Source: Bolinopsis microptera
Lineage: Eukaryota; Ctenophora; Tentaculata; Lobata; Bolinopsidae
Length of the DNA stretch: 64,000 nt
Assembly: GCF_026151205.1 (NCBI RefSeq)
Contig: NC_087077.1
Coordinates: forward strand, 15,164,983-15,228,982
Direction: 5' to 3'
Each line of letters opens with the position of its first letter. The stretch's first letter is position 1. The notes beneath the pieces are model-generated. The model did no database searches. It worked only from the letters and a program-made list of their open reading frames with translations, and was not told the origin of the DNA. The position numbers and the translations under genes were made by a program. Positions 49,456 to 61,851 of this stretch are shown one piece after another.

Positions 49456-51290
49456 ATCCAAGATTAAAACGAAAGGCAAAATAATGTTTAGTTTTAGTAT
49501 CTTAGCCGCATTTTGGATGTCGACATAAATTGTAAAACTATGGCAATGAAGTTTCTTGATCAATGTTTTTCCTTGAATAAATGCCAAGAATCTTCTAAAA
49601 ACTAAACAAACTTAAGTTGTAAAAATAGTCTAACTTGCTGAAAAGAAGGCTTCAACTTGGCCAATAAACAAAAATATTATGAAGTTGAATATAAATTGAT
49701 TACGAGGAATTAAAAAGAATATGGTAATAAAGAAAAACAAATATTTAAAAGGTTAAAGCTGAAGATGAAACCCGATCCGCCACGATTTCCTGTCGCCCAG
49801 ATTTGCTATAGTTTTTATCAATTAAAGAATTAAGGAGAAATGTTCCGTCTCATTAGTTTCTATGTTAAAGGTAATTAGTATTCATCATCGTAATCTTTCA
49901 TTCATTCTCGGTCAAGCTGAAGCCTTCTTTGCATAATGTTGCACCAATTACTCACCAGAAATAACAGAATTGAACTTGCTAGCATTGTGAAACTATTTTC
50001 AGTTCTTCTTACTCTCAAATTTCGCGTTTTCATCTTACCTCTCAACCACAAAGCACTAAACAAGCCCTCAATTTAAACGTAAAACCACATTAACAGCGAA
50101 CAACATAAATATTAATGAACAAGCAAGTAGTGAAAACAATTTGATGTGAGCGGCTGTATGTCGAGGAAGCATTACAACTTCGTAACCGGCCGCACTTCAA
50201 CAATAAATTGCACAGTGACGGAACTCTTGGAACTTAAATTTAGGTGTTGTATAACTATTGGAACTTGCAGAAATCGGAAATAGCATTAAAGCTCATTGTT
50301 TTCATCGCATTATCCAATCATAATTGTGGGTCATTATCCTTTCTTGTAGTGTAGAACAGGACCACGTACAAGAACTAAGATATATGCCCGCCTAACATAC
50401 GTACACAATTACAATATCATCTATCAGTTCCTGCTAATTTTTGACATGGATCAAGCAGCATGCAAGAAGTAGAGGCAATCTCTAACTGCCACTAATTAAG
50501 GTATTAGAGTAGCAGATTCCTAATGGGTTCCATGACTTTGTCCTGAGCTCAAACCTGGAATTTTGGGTAATATAATTAGTAATTTACTGTTCTGCGTAAT
50601 TATAAATTTTTGTTGATCAATGAATTGAATCCAAAGAACGATCAACCGGTCAGTGGTCCGATCTCAGTGCCTCAATGGTATTGTAGAAGCTTGGTAGCGG
50701 TATGTGGGTCCATGGTAGGTTCGCGATCTTCAAGCACTTGTCTGGATATTTACAATTGTCAGAGTGCCAACTATTCTGTGTAGGTGGGCGGTACCTCGAA
50801 AGTTAAGATTTATAATGCTACCGGTGTTTTATTTCTAAGGTTCATTAAGTCGCGCTATCTACCAGGTTGTTAAAAACCAGTTTAACAAGTTACTAATTAC
50901 TTACCTTATTCTTAAACGTCGTGAATTACAGCAAACATGAACAGCTTGATATATTGATCGGCAAGTTCACCAGAGGTAAACTCAGCACTAACGCCTTAAA
51001 ATTTCATTTGCAATAAGTTCACATTTCATATTGAGACTCACAATGTGAGCGTAAATCAGTAAATGTGAGCTAGTTATGACGTATCATTATAAAGCATGGC
51101 AACGCACGTTGCTAATCTGTTTTTGCTCGCGCACGTGCAATCTCTTGATGTTGCTAAGCAACGACGCAGGTAACCTTTGATGAAATTACGCCACTATTCT
51201 AACGTTTATTTTACCTCACTTCCGACGTTAATTATAGAAAATCTAAAGTCTTAATAAAAATTTTAAGAATTATATCTCCTATTCCTATCC
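49456..51290. other. Gene-free spacer
   Basis: Nothing recognised on either strand. Confidence 0.4.
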
Positions 51291-51295
51291 TTTTT

Positions 51296-51440
51296 TCTAC
51301 AACCCTGCTAAAAATCGCGAGGTTTCAACTCCATTTGCAAGCTGAAATCGGTCACGCCAGGTCGGTTTTTTGTCAATTTTCAGTGTTTTTTTTTGTGTCC
51401 CCGTTGCCGGGGGGATTTCGTCAAGTTCAAAATATAGTAT
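51296..51440. repeat. Dispersed repeat, copy of 28885-29060
   Basis: See 28885. It shares tttcaactccatttgcaagc, then tgccggggggatttcgtcaa-like sequence, then aaaatatagtatag. Confidence 0.7.
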
Positions 51441-51548
51441 AGATACCTCATCAAAAGGTCTCTGTGAACCTAACAATTTTAAAATCATTGCAATGTTCCT
51501 CTTTGAATCACAAAAGCTTTTAGTTTTGTTAACGAAAAAACTTACATA

Positions 51549-51595
51549 GATCAAGTTATTCAAATATATATCATATATATTTGAATAACTTGATC
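51549..51595. repeat. Perfect palindrome, 23-bp arms
   Basis: 51549-51571 and 51573-51595 are exact reverse complements around one base (outer arm gatcaagttattcaaa). It has no terminal features of a known transposon family. Confidence 0.9.
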
Positions 51596-51882
51596 AGGTA
51601 GTAAAAAGAAGAGTCATGGGTTTGGTATTCTGAATGGAGTTTGAGAATGGATGGTTTTATTTGATCTTGGACGACAACACGGATCACTGATCAGGTATTG
51701 GTCCATTTGTTGAACTGTTGGCCGCACTGGAGTGCCTGACAAGAAAACCTTATTCTCTTATTGCAATTAAAAGCCCCGAAACGGTTTCAAATAACTGCAT
51801 TTGTGAGCCAAAATTGGACACATTGAAAGATCACTTTCTGGAAAATCTCTAAAAAAATGTAGTTTGGATATAAAATATAGAT

Positions 51883-53104
51883 TTACACATTGATACTCTT
51901 TCCTTCAACACACCTGTTAACACAAATAGTAAAATTGTCAGGTACAGTTCGATTCATCTCAACTGTAACGCTGTGACGATGTAAAAAGCAATATTCGCAC
52001 AAGCAACCATCGTCAGTACTGATGTTACCGATCACATCTTCTACCTTACCCGCCCTCCATACGTCAGCATTATGAATTATAATTACTGGATCGCAATGAA
52101 GTCTAGGTCGAGAGTTGACCTCTTTATTCATCTCAACATTAACAACTGATTCTGTAGCATCGGAAGGACAAAATCGTGGATATTGTACTACCATGTCTGG
52201 TGAACCAACTTCAATTGACGTACTAAACAAATCTCTCCGAAGTCTGATTCCTGCAAGCTCCACAAAGTCCCTAGCAGTCGTTTCGGGGCGATAATTGAAC
52301 ACTTGAACTACTCTCATGAAGTCCCTCTGCAAGCAGTTTCTCAAATCCCCCATCCGCCAAATGTAAATAAGAGGGTTACACAAGGAGTTGAGAAAAACAG
52401 TTACCTGGCGAGCTAAGCTGTATCCATACAACAACATCCAAATGGACATGTTGTCATCGAAATCTGATAAGAGCATCAATTTGTTTTTGGATTTCTGACG
52501 CTGATGAAGAATTCCCAAGAGAAGTATAATGTTGAAAACCAAGCACACAGTTGATAGTGCTATAATAGATATCATTGATTGAACTTTCACCCTGTTTGAA
52601 ATTGAAATCCGTTTGCATCTGCTATTTTTACAAACGATAAGTCGTATAAGACTACAGCAGCATAGTGAGCAGCTTACTAAAATGAAAGGGAACGGTAAGA
52701 AAAGGGACACCATATGATACAGTGCCATACTCGAGTTTATTGTGCGATTACCTCTGTAATACATGTCCGTGCAACTGACTAAGAATTTGACCTAGCTGAA
52801 CTTGACATTCTGTTCATCAACTGCAAAGGGATAACTACAGTAGGGAGTAAGAAAATTGTGATGTCTAATACTAGCACTACAATCATGGTATTTTTGGATA
52901 TCTTTCGAAAGGGGGCACAAACAGCAAACAGGATACGCTCTAATTACGCTTTGAACTGCGACAATGTGAACTGAAGCTCGAGTTAAGAACTTCCAGAGGA
53001 GAGTCCAGATTTTACACCAGAGATGGTTCTGGAACATCAAGGGATCTCTCTGAGACAGCCCATAAAACACGGACAGGAGGCAGATCAAAATATGGATGAT
53101 GATT
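51883..53104 (-). pseudogene. Rhodopsin-like (class A) GPCR, frame broken, TM1 not found
   Basis: This encodes most of a seven-helix receptor. The first segment (about 53104-52915) gives part of TM2, NHLWCKIW with the TM3 cysteine 3.25, and SVIRAYP. Arg 3.50 falls exactly 25 residues after that cysteine, so the DRY motif is I-R-A. TM4 (KNTMIVVLVLDITIFLLPTV) is readable only one base out of frame, after a G5 run at 52911-52915. The frame returns before VSCTDMYYRGNRT, which holds the loop-2 cysteine. The last 293 codons carry TM5, TM6 (no CWxP), TM7 with NPLIY, and a tail of about 150 residues with several Cys. An in-frame TGA lies 21 bases before the first segment, and no TM1 exon was found. 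Either it is a recent pseudogene or the consensus has two indels and an unseen upstream exon. The ligand class cannot be inferred. Confidence 0.75.
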
Positions 53105-53447
53105 AATCACTCTACACTCGACTGTCCCGTGACTTTTTCAACTCGTTCTCTAGCTACAATGAGCATTTTAATAACAATATTAATTCAATCCTAAAGTAAC
53201 CATGTAATAATATTAAAACCGTTGTATGTATTGTTGAGGCCTGACTATAATTGAAATATAAATGGATCAGGGTTCGAGTTCGAGCTAACTTCATCAATAC
53301 GCTATAAGGGGGAGCCTTACTAGGATAATTAATACTGTATGCTCAATGCTCAGACGCAGTGCGATCATTAACATAACATGACATAAGGGTCATGTCTAAG
53401 GTTGAAAACTCGTGCGCGAGTCGATATAATATATGGATATATCCGTC

Positions 53448-53880
53448 CGTACCATTTTACTGACACCACGGCATCAACTTTAACGCGACTTTCCTTGTAG
53501 GTTTACAACCTACCAGGACGCGCGCCGAGTTGGACTCGTCGACGAATATATGGAACAGATATTTTACGAGTATCACCCGTTAAGACTTTCCGCAAAAACC
53601 GTAAAAGATATACAACTGAAACCTTTTTGACTGGGTCAAATGCTTTAATGGCCTCTAAATCAGCATGAAAAAATAAAAAATTTGCCAAGGAATAGGAATC
53701 GACGTTGCGAAGCAAGAATGCTAGTTCGCGCGGCGCGTCGAAGTCCTCCAAGAATTTTATATTAGAGCCTAAAATTTGGACCCCTAGGTGGTATCAAAAA
53801 CCCGGATTAAATCTAGGTAATCATTATTCTAGTCTTTTGAGTCTTGACACCATTTTAGGGTTATACGGGGTCCTGCTAGT
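53448..53880. repeat. Dispersed repeat, copy of 25540-25849, carrying an insertion
   Basis: It is collinear with the 25.5 kb copy through accattttactgacaccacg, ggcatcaacttt and aaatttggacccct. It is split by the 89-bp element at 53495-53583 and by a short extra segment near 53700-53755. Confidence 0.85.
53495..53583. mobile_element. Tiny insertion element (89 bp), copy 2, with an 8-bp target duplication
   Basis: It is flanked by gactttcc (53487-53494 and 53584-53591). It begins ttgtaggtttacaacctacc and ends tatcacccgttaa like the copy at 17902. It has about 13 extra bases in the middle (around atatggaacagat). The host repeat exists without it at 25.58 kb. Confidence 0.88.
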
Positions 53881-54124
53881 AATAATAATGCTCACGTCTA
53901 TATTTATAAATACATCTACTGTTCGGTGTTCTGATCAACAGCTGTACGCTCATTATATTATAGTAGAGATTATATATATCCATAGACACAGACCACAGTG
54001 TTTCGTCCTATTCAGTCCTATTCGTGCTTTTAGGATTCATCAGTATTATATGTACCTTACTCGGGAATATTATGACTAGGATAAAGTGGTGGGTTTTGGA
54101 AAATTCCGCCATATTTATGGCTCA

Positions 54125-54225
54125 AATACGTTTTCTTGCGCGCTAGCTAGCTAGCTAATAGCTGCGCGCGCTACTTAGCTAGCTAGCTTAGCTTACTTGA
54201 ATGATCATCGCGCGCGAGATTATGT
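54125..54225. repeat. CTAG/CGCG-rich palindromic cluster
   Basis: gcgcgctagctagctagcta at about 54138 is mirrored by tagctagctagc at about 54177, with gctgcgcgcgc between. It is self-complementary over much of its length. Confidence 0.7.
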
Positions 54226-54445
54226 AGTACAAAAGCATTCGGCGTGATCAAATATTATCAAAATAAGCACGACGCGAAATGAGGAGGGATTGTTTAGCCT
54301 AAATCACTTTTAAGTGAAACATCAAGGGTGACATTTGATGAGGAATGTAACTGAAATTCCACATGGAATAGCCACACCGCCTGTTCGAGCATCTCGGAAA
54401 CTGCTTACAACCAGAAGTTCTATAATTTCTAATTTGAATTCAATA

Positions 54446-54641
54446 CAGTAAAACCCCGATTTACCGCGGAGTTTGGGGGAAAGGAAACATCCGCGGTGAA
54501 TCGGGGTTTTGTTTGTTTACATTATGCATGTTATCTATAATGCCCTATTTGGGGGAAATAAGATGGTCGCGGTAAATCGGGGTTTGCGGTAAATCGGGGT
54601 TTGCGGTAAATCGGGGTTTGCCGTAAATCGGGATTTTACTG
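54446..54641. mobile_element. MITE with Tc1/mariner-pogo-like ends, 196 bp
   Basis: Inverted ends starting CAGTAAAACCCCGATTTACC are bounded by TA (54444-54445 and 54642-54643). Three to four direct copies of the 18-bp unit cggtaaatcggggtttg plus one base have accumulated near the right end. There is no coding capacity. A TA target with a CAGTNAAAC-like end fits pogo/Tigger-type elements. Confidence 0.87.
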
Positions 54642-54925
54642 TATATAGAACGCAGTGCAACATGTTTGTTTATGCCTTATAAACAAAACATACGTTACAC
54701 TGCACTTCGGTGCATTTTACATCACGTTATACAGTATGTATACGAAATAAACACTAAAACAATACAGATTATTCACTCTGCATATTGCATATTATATAGG
54801 CAGTTCATAAGGATGCAGTCAAATTCTGTCAAACTACTGACACTCAATCAGGACACTATGATATGTAATTGCACTTCTTAGTTTCAAGCAACACCCTGTC
54901 ATGGTAAGAGAGGAGTATACACTGT

Positions 54926-55012
54926 ACACTGTACACTTTAAACTGTACACTGTAAACTGTACACTGTACACTGTACACTGTACACTGTACACTGTACACT
55001 GTACACTGTACA
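54926..55012. repeat. 7-bp microsatellite, unit tacactg
   Basis: About twelve units with two aa variants. Overlapping open frames on the minus strand (CTVYSVQ repeats) are artefacts. Confidence 0.95.
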
Positions 55013-55189
55013 TGTAACATGTGGATTGTGTATACTTTACAGGCCAACACCCAACTCTCCACAACATTTGTAGTTAGTAAGTTTGTGTGTGCAGACTCTA
55101 GACAGTGCAAATTAGCTGATGATTTCCGGAACATCACTGCCATAATAACATAATGATTAATTAATTGCTCATTATGTACATAATACACT

Positions 55190-56104
55190 GAACATACGCC
55201 ACGTGCAGTACGACTAAGTACCTGTATATTACAAGGTCTAACTACACACCAGTTATCAAGACAGTTACTGAGCTACAGACAGTGGATATCTCTCTAGGGA
55301 GTTTTCAGGTCTCTCAACCTTACTTAGTTGACTGTGTCCCACAACCAAACACCTTGCCTAGAAGTCCGGCTCTATATATACTATAATGATCCTGGACCTA
55401 AGTGACAAGCAGCTCTACATTTAAAAAAATACTGAGCTAACCCTCCTTGCGGTGAGGCTACAACAGTGAGCTCTGTGAGGTAGGTTATTTTTATCTTTTT
55501 TATTATAATAATTCTCGTTCAAAGTGGTCAGATGTTCAATGTATATAACGAGTATCATATTTGTTTTGTTGAGTGCCAATTTAAAAAAAGTACAAAACAT
55601 CTTGTCAAACACTTGTAAAATGTAGAAGGGCGTCACCTTCACAACACAACGAAGTAGTTATAGGAATCTGGGTACATTGCAGCTAGATTCTTATAGTTAC
55701 CCATGTTTATTAAGTAACCTGGGACCCACATTATCATTAATAATCATTAAATTTACACAAGGATGAAGTTAAAGTCTAAATTGAAGAATTGGCAATCGAG
55801 AAACATCATTATTGAAAATGAAATGAGTTAGTTGATTAACAGAGTTGGTACAGGAGATCAGTGAAGGGAAAATAAAAGCCAATCTTCACAGAGTATGAAA
55901 TTCTGAATTATATATTATGAAATTTCTTTGTTAATCGTAATATTTTATACATCTTAAATACTACGGAAATTGTAACAAAATTGTCAAAGCGGTCAAAGAA
56001 ATTCAAAATGTCAGACATTAATACAATAAAATACTTTAAAACGTAAACACAAAATAACTCAAACTTACAAATAATAAATTCTAAAATTAGCAAATACCTA
56101 TTAC
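55190..56104. other. Spacer 3' of the POMGNT1-like gene
   Basis: No gene recognised. It presumably includes the 3' UTR of the minus-strand gene ending at 56105. aataaa-type signals on the minus strand are not distinctive in this AT-rich sequence. Confidence 0.4.
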
Positions 56105-59100
56105 CTATAGGCCATTATCTATTTCATCTTTATATTTAGCAATCCGTATTGGCGGAATTTCTTTCGGCATAAACTGTTTACCATACTTAGTCATACTGCC
56201 GACAATCAATAGTCTATTCCCTCTAAAATGGGTCCTCAAAACCCCATTAAACATTCCTCGAACCTTGTCTACATTCCACAAATTAAGACACCCAGCAATA
56301 GCCAGTGCTTGCTTAGTTTCTCTGGAATCTCTCTGATAGTAGTAGAGAACTAGTAAGTCCTCTCCTTCAGTTATAAAATGTTGATCACAAGGATTTTCAG
56401 TGTGATCGACCGGTTTAGCCCGTGATATAAGGTCGGATAAAAGCTCACTGTAGGTTTTAGGACCTAGCTTATCTAAACCTTGCAGCTGATAATGCGAATC
56501 CTTTGCTAGCACATGTTCTCTAAAATAACCATTGAAGAACTGGTTGTAGACGTTCGCTCCAGTTTTACCAATGTGATAAGTTCTAGAAACATCCGGGTAG
56601 AGCGTATCTAGACCACGCCCTTTTAACACATCCCTCATGAATAGATCCCAGCTGTATCCTTGACAACATGCCGGCCAGGAAGGTTCAACGACTTCCAGCC
56701 AGAACTTCCTGGATAGTAACCAGCCAAGCCCAGGGAAGAAATCTGTGCGATAAATCATCGTGGAGTCCTTAGCGGAGTGTCCATAACCGTTATCATTCCA
56801 AGCACTTGCACTGAACAGAGTTTTATCTGAACGCAAAACTGGAACTAACTGGCTGAAATAATCGAAGAAGTCAGGACTAACGATCAGATCATCTTCCATG
56901 ATAAAAACAAACTCTTTATCAGGATGCATTGCCCAGAGGACGTCGAGTGAGCGCTTGTAGTTTGTAGCGATATGGTCAGCTTGATTGAATGTGTCTTCTT
57001 TGTGATTTTTAGAATCAGTTTTAGGGAACCTCACCAGTCTTATTCCAAACTGTCTGGCAACAGCGAACGTCTCCAGATCGTAACCATCCTGAAACACTAC
57101 CACGTTCTCAGCCACAAACCCGGGTGCTTTGAAGAAACCAGATAAAACTTGTCGGAGATAAGATCCCCTATCCCCGGCTATAATAGCGATAGGGAAGGTG
57201 CTAGTAACGAAGTGTCCCCCTGTGTTAACCACAGGGTCAGGTATTGCCCATGTCTTCTTACAAAACTCTCCGTAGTTATCATATGTAGCACAGAACTCTT
57301 TATGAGAGGCTGCCAGCACTTCATCATCATCTATCTTGTTGGGAATACACTGGGATATAGCAACAGGGTCAGGCCAGGAGGAAGTGTCAAGTGAAGACTT
57401 CATCGCCTCGTAGGGTGATATTGAGGTTATTCCAACCTGTCCAATAAAGACCCAGCTGTATCTCCAGCCTAGGTCGTAAATCAGGGTACTGCCGAGTTGC
57501 TCTATTGTTTGTTTAGCTTCGTTATTCAGTGCTGTACTCGCTTCGTCTTGTGCTACCATCACTACAAAACGGTCGTCGTTCAGATTCTTTAGGATATCCA
57601 CCATGTCCGTCCCTGAAATTTTTGTGAAATATTAGACAGTTCCGGCAAACATGGAAATCGACAGTTGATTTTTATAGGTACACTGTACAATCTGCACATT
57701 TCCCTTCCGGAACTATATGCAGTGTATAGTATACACGATACACGAAAATCGAAATACATTATGAAACACGCCTCATATGACACTTGGAACATAGTACATT
57801 ATTATTAGTAGTATATTATGGATTGTTATTGGCTGAATGTATTGACAATAAGGAACCTTCATTCCAACTGTTAATTCTAGAACGTTTCTAAGATTGCTTG
57901 ACATTGCTTTATATCAAGTTTCTTAGTCACGCCCACCTATAATGATAATGATAATGACAAAATAGCAGACTATACATATAATTATGATGGTTGTGTACTG
58001 ACACAGCCAAATAAACTGTGTATTGGTTAGTTACTGGGGGAATGATCACAGAGTATTGGAAATTAACCTGCTACACCGATTAAGTAACTTAAGGGGGCAT
58101 ACACCAAATCTGTCCAGACCAAATGACCTCATAGGCAGTTCAGTGACCTTCTAGCGCACCGTTTCCACACCAAAAAAAAATATTTTGAGGATACCCATTT
58201 TTGTAATCGAGCATTTCCTGGTTAGAGTGGAATTTTCGGAAAAACACAATTTGTTTCGTGGAGAGGCTATAAGTTAATCATTTCTTGCGGTATCGGGTTG
58301 AAATTTTGCTCGCCGTCTATTCACATCTATTTCAAGGTGTGTGTAAAATCTTGATATCGTATCTAAAAAGGCTGGTGTGTTATAAATTTTTAAAGTTAAC
58401 AAAAGTCAAAAAGTTGAAATTGTCCTTTTCAGACTTATTTTAACCAAAAAGTCAGTCAGGGAAGATCGGATTGATTTGATGGTTGACATAAACTTGTTCT
58501 CTGAATTCTGGCGCAGTTTTTGATGCCCTCTAAAATGTTTCTCCTCATTTGTGTTCAGATCTATTGGACTTCAAAGCCAAACAACAAATTTAGGCACATA
58601 TTTCATTTTAAATATTTACTGATTTTTCTAAAGTTTTGATAGGAATGTGCTAGTGACTTTGTGAAGGGTGCAAAATAACCGCAACTAGCACATTTATATA
58701 TGAGGTATGAACAACAAAACACCCTAAAATGCTTCCCTTTAAAGTTATGGGAGAAAATGTGATTTTTTGGCTTTGCAGATAAAAAATCACATTTTCTCCA
58801 ATAACTTCAAAGGGAAGCATTTTAGGGTGTTTTGTTGTTCATAACTCATATATAAATGTGCTAGTTGCAGTTATTTTGCACCCTTCCAAAAGTCACTAGC
58901 ACATTCCTATCAAAATTTTAGAAAAATTAGTAAATATTTAAAACGAAAAATGTGCCCAAATTTGTTGTTTGGCTTTGAAGTCTAATAGATCTGAACACAA
59001 ACGAGGAAAAACATTTTAGAGGGCATCAAAAACTGCGCCAGAATTCAGAGAACAAGTTTATGTCAACCATCAAATCAATCCGATCTTCCCTGACTGACTT

Positions 59101-60888
59101 TTTGGTTAAAATAAGTCTGAAAAGGACAATTTCAACTTTTTGACTTTTGTTAACTTTAAAAATTTATAACACACCAGCCTTTTTAGATACGATATCAAGA
59201 TTTTACACACACTTTGAAATAGATGTGAATAGACGGCGAGCAAAATTTCAACCCGATACCGCAAGAAATGATTAACTTATAGCCTCTCCACGAAACAAAT
59301 TGTGTTTTTCCGAAAATTCCACTCTAACCAGGAAATGCTCGATTACAAAAATGGGTATCCTCAAAATATTTTTTTTTGGTGTGGAAACGGTGCGCTAGAA
59401 GGTCACTGAACTGCCTATGAGGTCATTTGGTCTGGACGGCACAAACCACTGTTTTGGTGTATGCCCCCTTAAGTGGGGAGCCAATCTCTTCCGTTAGTGT
59501 AAGACTAATTGGCTGTGTATTACAAGGACTAATTATACAACATTTACTGATCTGACTGTCCTGTCTAGTGTATGTATAAATGTCTTGTGACTAACGGTTC
59601 AACTTAGGAGTGAGGAGAAGCTTCCTTCGTGTAGATTATACAATATGTACTGTACAAACATTGAAAATGACAAGATATTATTGGTATATATTCACGTCCT
59701 ACTGACATCCTAATATTATCTAGAAAGTTATAGAAAACTAAAAATAAAGTATAAATTCTAAAATACACTATGAACAAGGAATACAATGTATTCTTTCTTC
59801 TTAGTGTATTTTATAATTCAATACATACCAGGAGTACAGAAAAGCAGAACATAGAGCTTATCTATAGATAGATACTAAAATGTATTTAAAAACATGCCAT
59901 AAACTTTAGGCATACCTCTAAAAAAGTATAAATTCTAAAATACATACCAGGGTTCTGATAAGTGTCGAAGCTATGCACACTGCCAGCAGTACCACGCTCT
60001 GAGTTTATCACGACCAGGTTTATTCCTCTACCTGTCTTCCAAGCAGGCAGCACCTGATTCAGGGTGTGTTTTCAGGTGACATTTTATCAATGAAGTTGCT
60101 TTATGGAGTACAGAAAAGCAGAACTTTTCATTTAAATTTTAATGATCATAGAGCTTATACGTAATCTATACTAAAATCTATTTAAAACATGCCATAAACT
60201 GTAGGCATACCTCTTTTCCATTCAAGCAAACTTTAGCTTTCCTAGGACCAGACTCAGCGTAGATGTGAACATGATTGTCAGGGCACTGAACCAGAGTAGG
60301 GCAGAGATCTGTAATCACTACATCCCCCTCCACGTGAGTAGCTAGTTCCTCACTCAGTACAGGTGGACCTGCAGCTTCTTGTGCGCTGTTTACTTTACCT
60401 GCTTGCTGGTCAGCTTCATGTTGTGCTATGGGGTTCACATCAAATCCTAGATCTGAAGAGTAAGTTTACGTCAACTAAATTACACAATATGAAAATGCTA
60501 TCATATGAAAATGCTCTGTTTCAAAGATAATTTCACTGCTCCAAAAAAATTGAATTATTTATTTTAAGGGAACATATTTGCTTTTTAAGTTAAATATTCT
60601 TAGGAATAAGATGTTTTTGAATTTCTCTGAAAAGGAAAATCGTACTTGCACTGAGAATTCAAATTCTTTGAATAATTAAACTTTACCTATATGAGGCAGG
60701 TTCTCTTCCTGCTCGATGTAGTTGTTCTCATTGTAAATAGCAAGTATCATCTGAGCATTGATGTAACAGAGGGCGATGATGAGGAATATTGCTATGCGCT
60801 CTGTGGTAAGTGGGCCTTTCTTCCACGTTAGAAACCTCTCCAGGCGAGATTTAGGGCCATACAACCGCAGTCTACGAGCTTTTGTCAT
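56105..60888 (-). CDS. POMGNT1: POMGNT1-like protein O-mannose beta-1,2-N-acetylglucosaminyltransferase
   Basis: The family transfers GlcNAc from UDP-GlcNAc to O-linked mannose in the Golgi (alpha-dystroglycan pathway). Exons: 60888-60687, 60452-60211, 60053-59948 and 57612-56105. Phases join to about 685 residues (human protein about 660). Residues 1-31 are basic and cytoplasmic; about 32-52 are a signal-anchor helix (IAIFLIIALCYINAQMILAI); then a stem. An ILEI/FAM3-like domain (about 120-245) contains HVHIYAESG, TGRGINLVVINSERGTAG and SFDTYQNPG. The GT13 catalytic domain starts near FPIAIIAGDRGSYL (about 323). It has the metal-binding acidic motif MEDDL (EDD at 423-425), SASAWNDNGYGH, PGLGWLLSRKFW and PDVSRTYHIG. 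Conserved cysteines are present and no frame break is seen. Intron 3 (2.3 kb) is mostly a palindromic transposon. The start codon abuts a tandem array. The assignment to POMGNT1 rather than MGAT1 rests on the stem domain. Confidence 0.93.
58093..59468. mobile_element. TTAA-flanked palindromic transposon in intron 3 of the POMGNT1-like gene
   Basis: Inverted ends GGGGGCATACACCAAA are flanked by TTAA (58089-58092 and 59469-59472), the target of piggyBac-type and Kolobok-type elements. The two arms of about 680 bp are almost identical reverse complements around ggctttgcagat at about 58769-58781. The right arm has about 16 extra bases near its tip (ggcacaaaccactgtt). No coding sequence. Confidence 0.92.
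59825..60215. repeat. Local duplication around exons 2 and 3 of the POMGNT1-like gene
   Basis: A block with gagtacagaaaagcagaac, then catagagcttat, then gccataaact-taggcatacctc occurs at about 60103-60213, spanning the exon 2 donor. It recurs at about 59830-59926 in intron 3. The second copy carries a decoy donor, gag|gtatgcc. A 20-bp segment around the exon 3 donor (tataaattctaaaatacat) also recurs at about 59750. Confidence 0.8.
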
Positions 60889-61478
60889 TCTAGAATAAGT
60901 CCATTCTTATTGTAATAGAGAAATGTATAAGTTGGGTAGGTTTTAAACATCAAGATATATTTAATATTCTATAAAATTAATAAAAAATATACTTCTACAA
61001 TAGAGAAGTATTCTAGAATAAGTCCATTCTTATTGTAATAGTGAAAGGTATAAGTTGGGTAGGTTTTAAACATCAAGATATATTTAATATTCTATAAAAT
61101 TAATAAAAAATATACTTCTACAATAGAGAAGTATTCTAGAATAAGTCCATTCTTATTGTAATAGAGAAAGGTATAAGTTGGGTAGGTTTTTAAACATCAA
61201 GATATATTTAATATTCTATAAAATTAATAAAAAATATACTTCTACAATAGAGAAGTATTCTAGAATAAGTCCATTCTTATTGTAATAGAGAAAGGTATAA
61301 GTTGGGTAGGTTTTTAAACATCAAAATATATTTAATACTCTATAAAATTAATAAAAAAATATACTTCTACAATAGAGAAGTATTCTAGAATAGGTCCATT
61401 CTTATTGTAATAGTGAAAGGTATAAGTTGGGTAGGTTTTTAAACTTCAAAATATATTTAATATTCCATAAAATTAAGG
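60887..61478. repeat. 123-125-bp tandem array abutting the POMGNT1-like start codon
   Basis: Five units start with ttctagaataag at 60888, 61011, 61134, 61258 and 61383. They differ by a few substitutions and single-base indels. The first unit overlaps the base before the ATG, so the 5' UTR and probably the core promoter lie inside the array. Each unit contains a small hairpin (acttct...agaagt). Confidence 0.93.
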
Positions 61479-61851
61479 GGGTGTAATGAAAAAGATTCTT
61501 CTACAATAGTCGAAGTGATTTAAAAACTCGTTTCACTCAATGACATGTCATCCATCCAATGTGTAATATGTATCGTTATTCTGGACCATGCTATAAACAA
61601 AATACCATGGTTTTTTTTTTATAGAATAAGCTGCTTTTTACCACATTTTGCAAAAGATAAGGTTTATTGGAGGTCAAAGAATACAAAAAATTAGTGACAT
61701 TTTTATTCAGTGAATTTTTTTAAGTGAATGTACACAATCCATATCAAAATAATGAAACGACTTAATAAAACTAGATGTCAAGGTTTCAATTTCATCTCTT
61801 CTTTGCAGTACATTGCAACAAATCACATGGCACAATGACGCTTTTTAGAAC
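61479..61851. other. AT-rich spacer
   Basis: No feature recognised. Confidence 0.4.

Noticed and set aside
54834-55188. CTVYSVQ-repeat proteins
   Set aside because: Translation of the tacactg microsatellite in two frames.
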